Positions 63,595 to 64,000 of a DNA stretch of 64,000 nucleotides are shown here, piece after piece. Every line of letters starts with the position of its first letter. Position 1 is the first letter of the stretch. Location: positions 654,501-718,500 of the forward strand of contig JALDNG010000090.1 in NCBI GenBank assembly GCA_024349245.1. The letters run 5' to 3'. The position numbers were made by a program, and so were the translations under genes. This stretch comes from Neodontobutis hainanensis (lineage: Eukaryota > Chordata > Actinopteri > Gobiiformes > Odontobutidae). The notes beneath the pieces were generated by a model that saw only the letters and a list, made by a program, of their open reading frames with translations, was not told the DNA's origin and did not search any database.

Positions 63595-64000
63595 CTTTTT
63601 TTCAAGATGCCCTGGATGACTGAGAACCTCCACAGACATTTGTAAATTTTGTTTTTGTATAGACTGGATTGGGCTTTGTTCTCCAAGCCCTGGATGAAAT
63701 ACAAGTGATCAGTAGTTTTACCTTAATGTTTATTCTAAAACAAAATTTCCTGTTTACCTTGTTTTAAGTCTGTGATCTGTGAACTGTCCAATTGCTTTTC
63801 TTCAATCCTGTCACACCGTGTCAGTGATGGCCAAACTTACACAAATCAGTCATAACATAAAGATAAGTGATTTTTTTTCCAAACCAGCACTGTGGGGTCA
63901 TGCTTGAACTTTGTGATGAAGGGACCCCAATGAATTGGCTAGTTTGTCCTGTTAACTATGCTGCTGTTGGGGGTGAGCCGTGGGGTTGAGACCGGGAAGG

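Larger units (their letters stand above)
58763..64000 (+). other. kirrel3: Start of the following kirrel3 intron (3' end outside window)
   Basis: The intron opens with gtaagt, phase 1. The Ig3 exon, expected to start with the rest of a His codon followed by Pro-Pro, is not found before the window ends. Contents: a fish repeat with ATG/CAT-rich inverted motifs and a Tc1-type end (59204-59411), a tRNA-like scrap (60657-60681), a diverged duplication (61330-62065), an ATT microsatellite (62816-62875) and a Penelope-associated inverted repeat (63184-63640). The rest is unremarkable. Confidence 0.8.

Overview
The window is vertebrate genomic DNA, almost certainly from a teleost fish. It is AT-rich and intron-dominated, has no operons or prokaryotic signals, and carries typical fish transposons: a Rex3/RTE LINE, an L1/Tx1-type LINE, hAT and Harbinger DNA elements, a TTAA-target MITE and Penelope-like fragments. 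The only clear host gene is a Kirrel (Neph) immunoglobulin-superfamily adhesion receptor on the + strand, closest to kirrel3 or its teleost paralogue kirrel3l. Three consecutive internal exons are present at 10813-10962, 39679-39836 and 58612-58762. All have canonical AG/GT borders and matching intron phases. They encode the end of Ig domain 1 and nearly all of Ig domain 2. The 5' exons (signal peptide, start of Ig1) and the 3' exons (Ig3-5, transmembrane and cytoplasmic parts) lie outside the window.

Layout: 1-10812 is the end of an upstream intron. It holds a long TG microsatellite, a decayed coding-like tandem repeat (about 2009-3130), an internally deleted Rex3-type LINE (about 3150-4410), homeodomain-site-rich candidate regulatory DNA, and a 433-bp TTAA MITE (9115-9547). 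The second intron (10963-39678, 28.7 kb) begins with a 1.7-kb hAT-like element only 30 bases inside the splice donor, with a 435-bp Harbinger-type MITE nested in it. Further on are a 92-bp TA tract, a 5'-truncated L1-type LINE with a 14-bp target-site duplication (25995-28331), and several short perfect hairpins. The third intron (39837-58611, 18.8 kb) holds a 194-bp minus-strand Rex3 tail with its own 14-bp duplication (43523-43716) and a Penelope-like GIY-YIG fragment (about 47284-47660). The last intron (58763-64000, incomplete) holds a Tc1-type terminal fragment, a diverged local duplication (about 61330/61890), an ATT microsatellite, and a second copy of the Penelope-associated repeat arranged as an 89-bp inverted repeat (63191-63594).

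I found no convincing second protein gene, RNA gene, CRISPR array or undescribed molecular system. The strongest unusual signals are the nested hAT/Harbinger insertion next to the kirrel splice donor, the exact target-site duplications that date-stamp several insertions, the coding-like 514-bp tandem repeat beside the Rex3 copy, and a recurring set of perfect short-loop hairpins in the introns.
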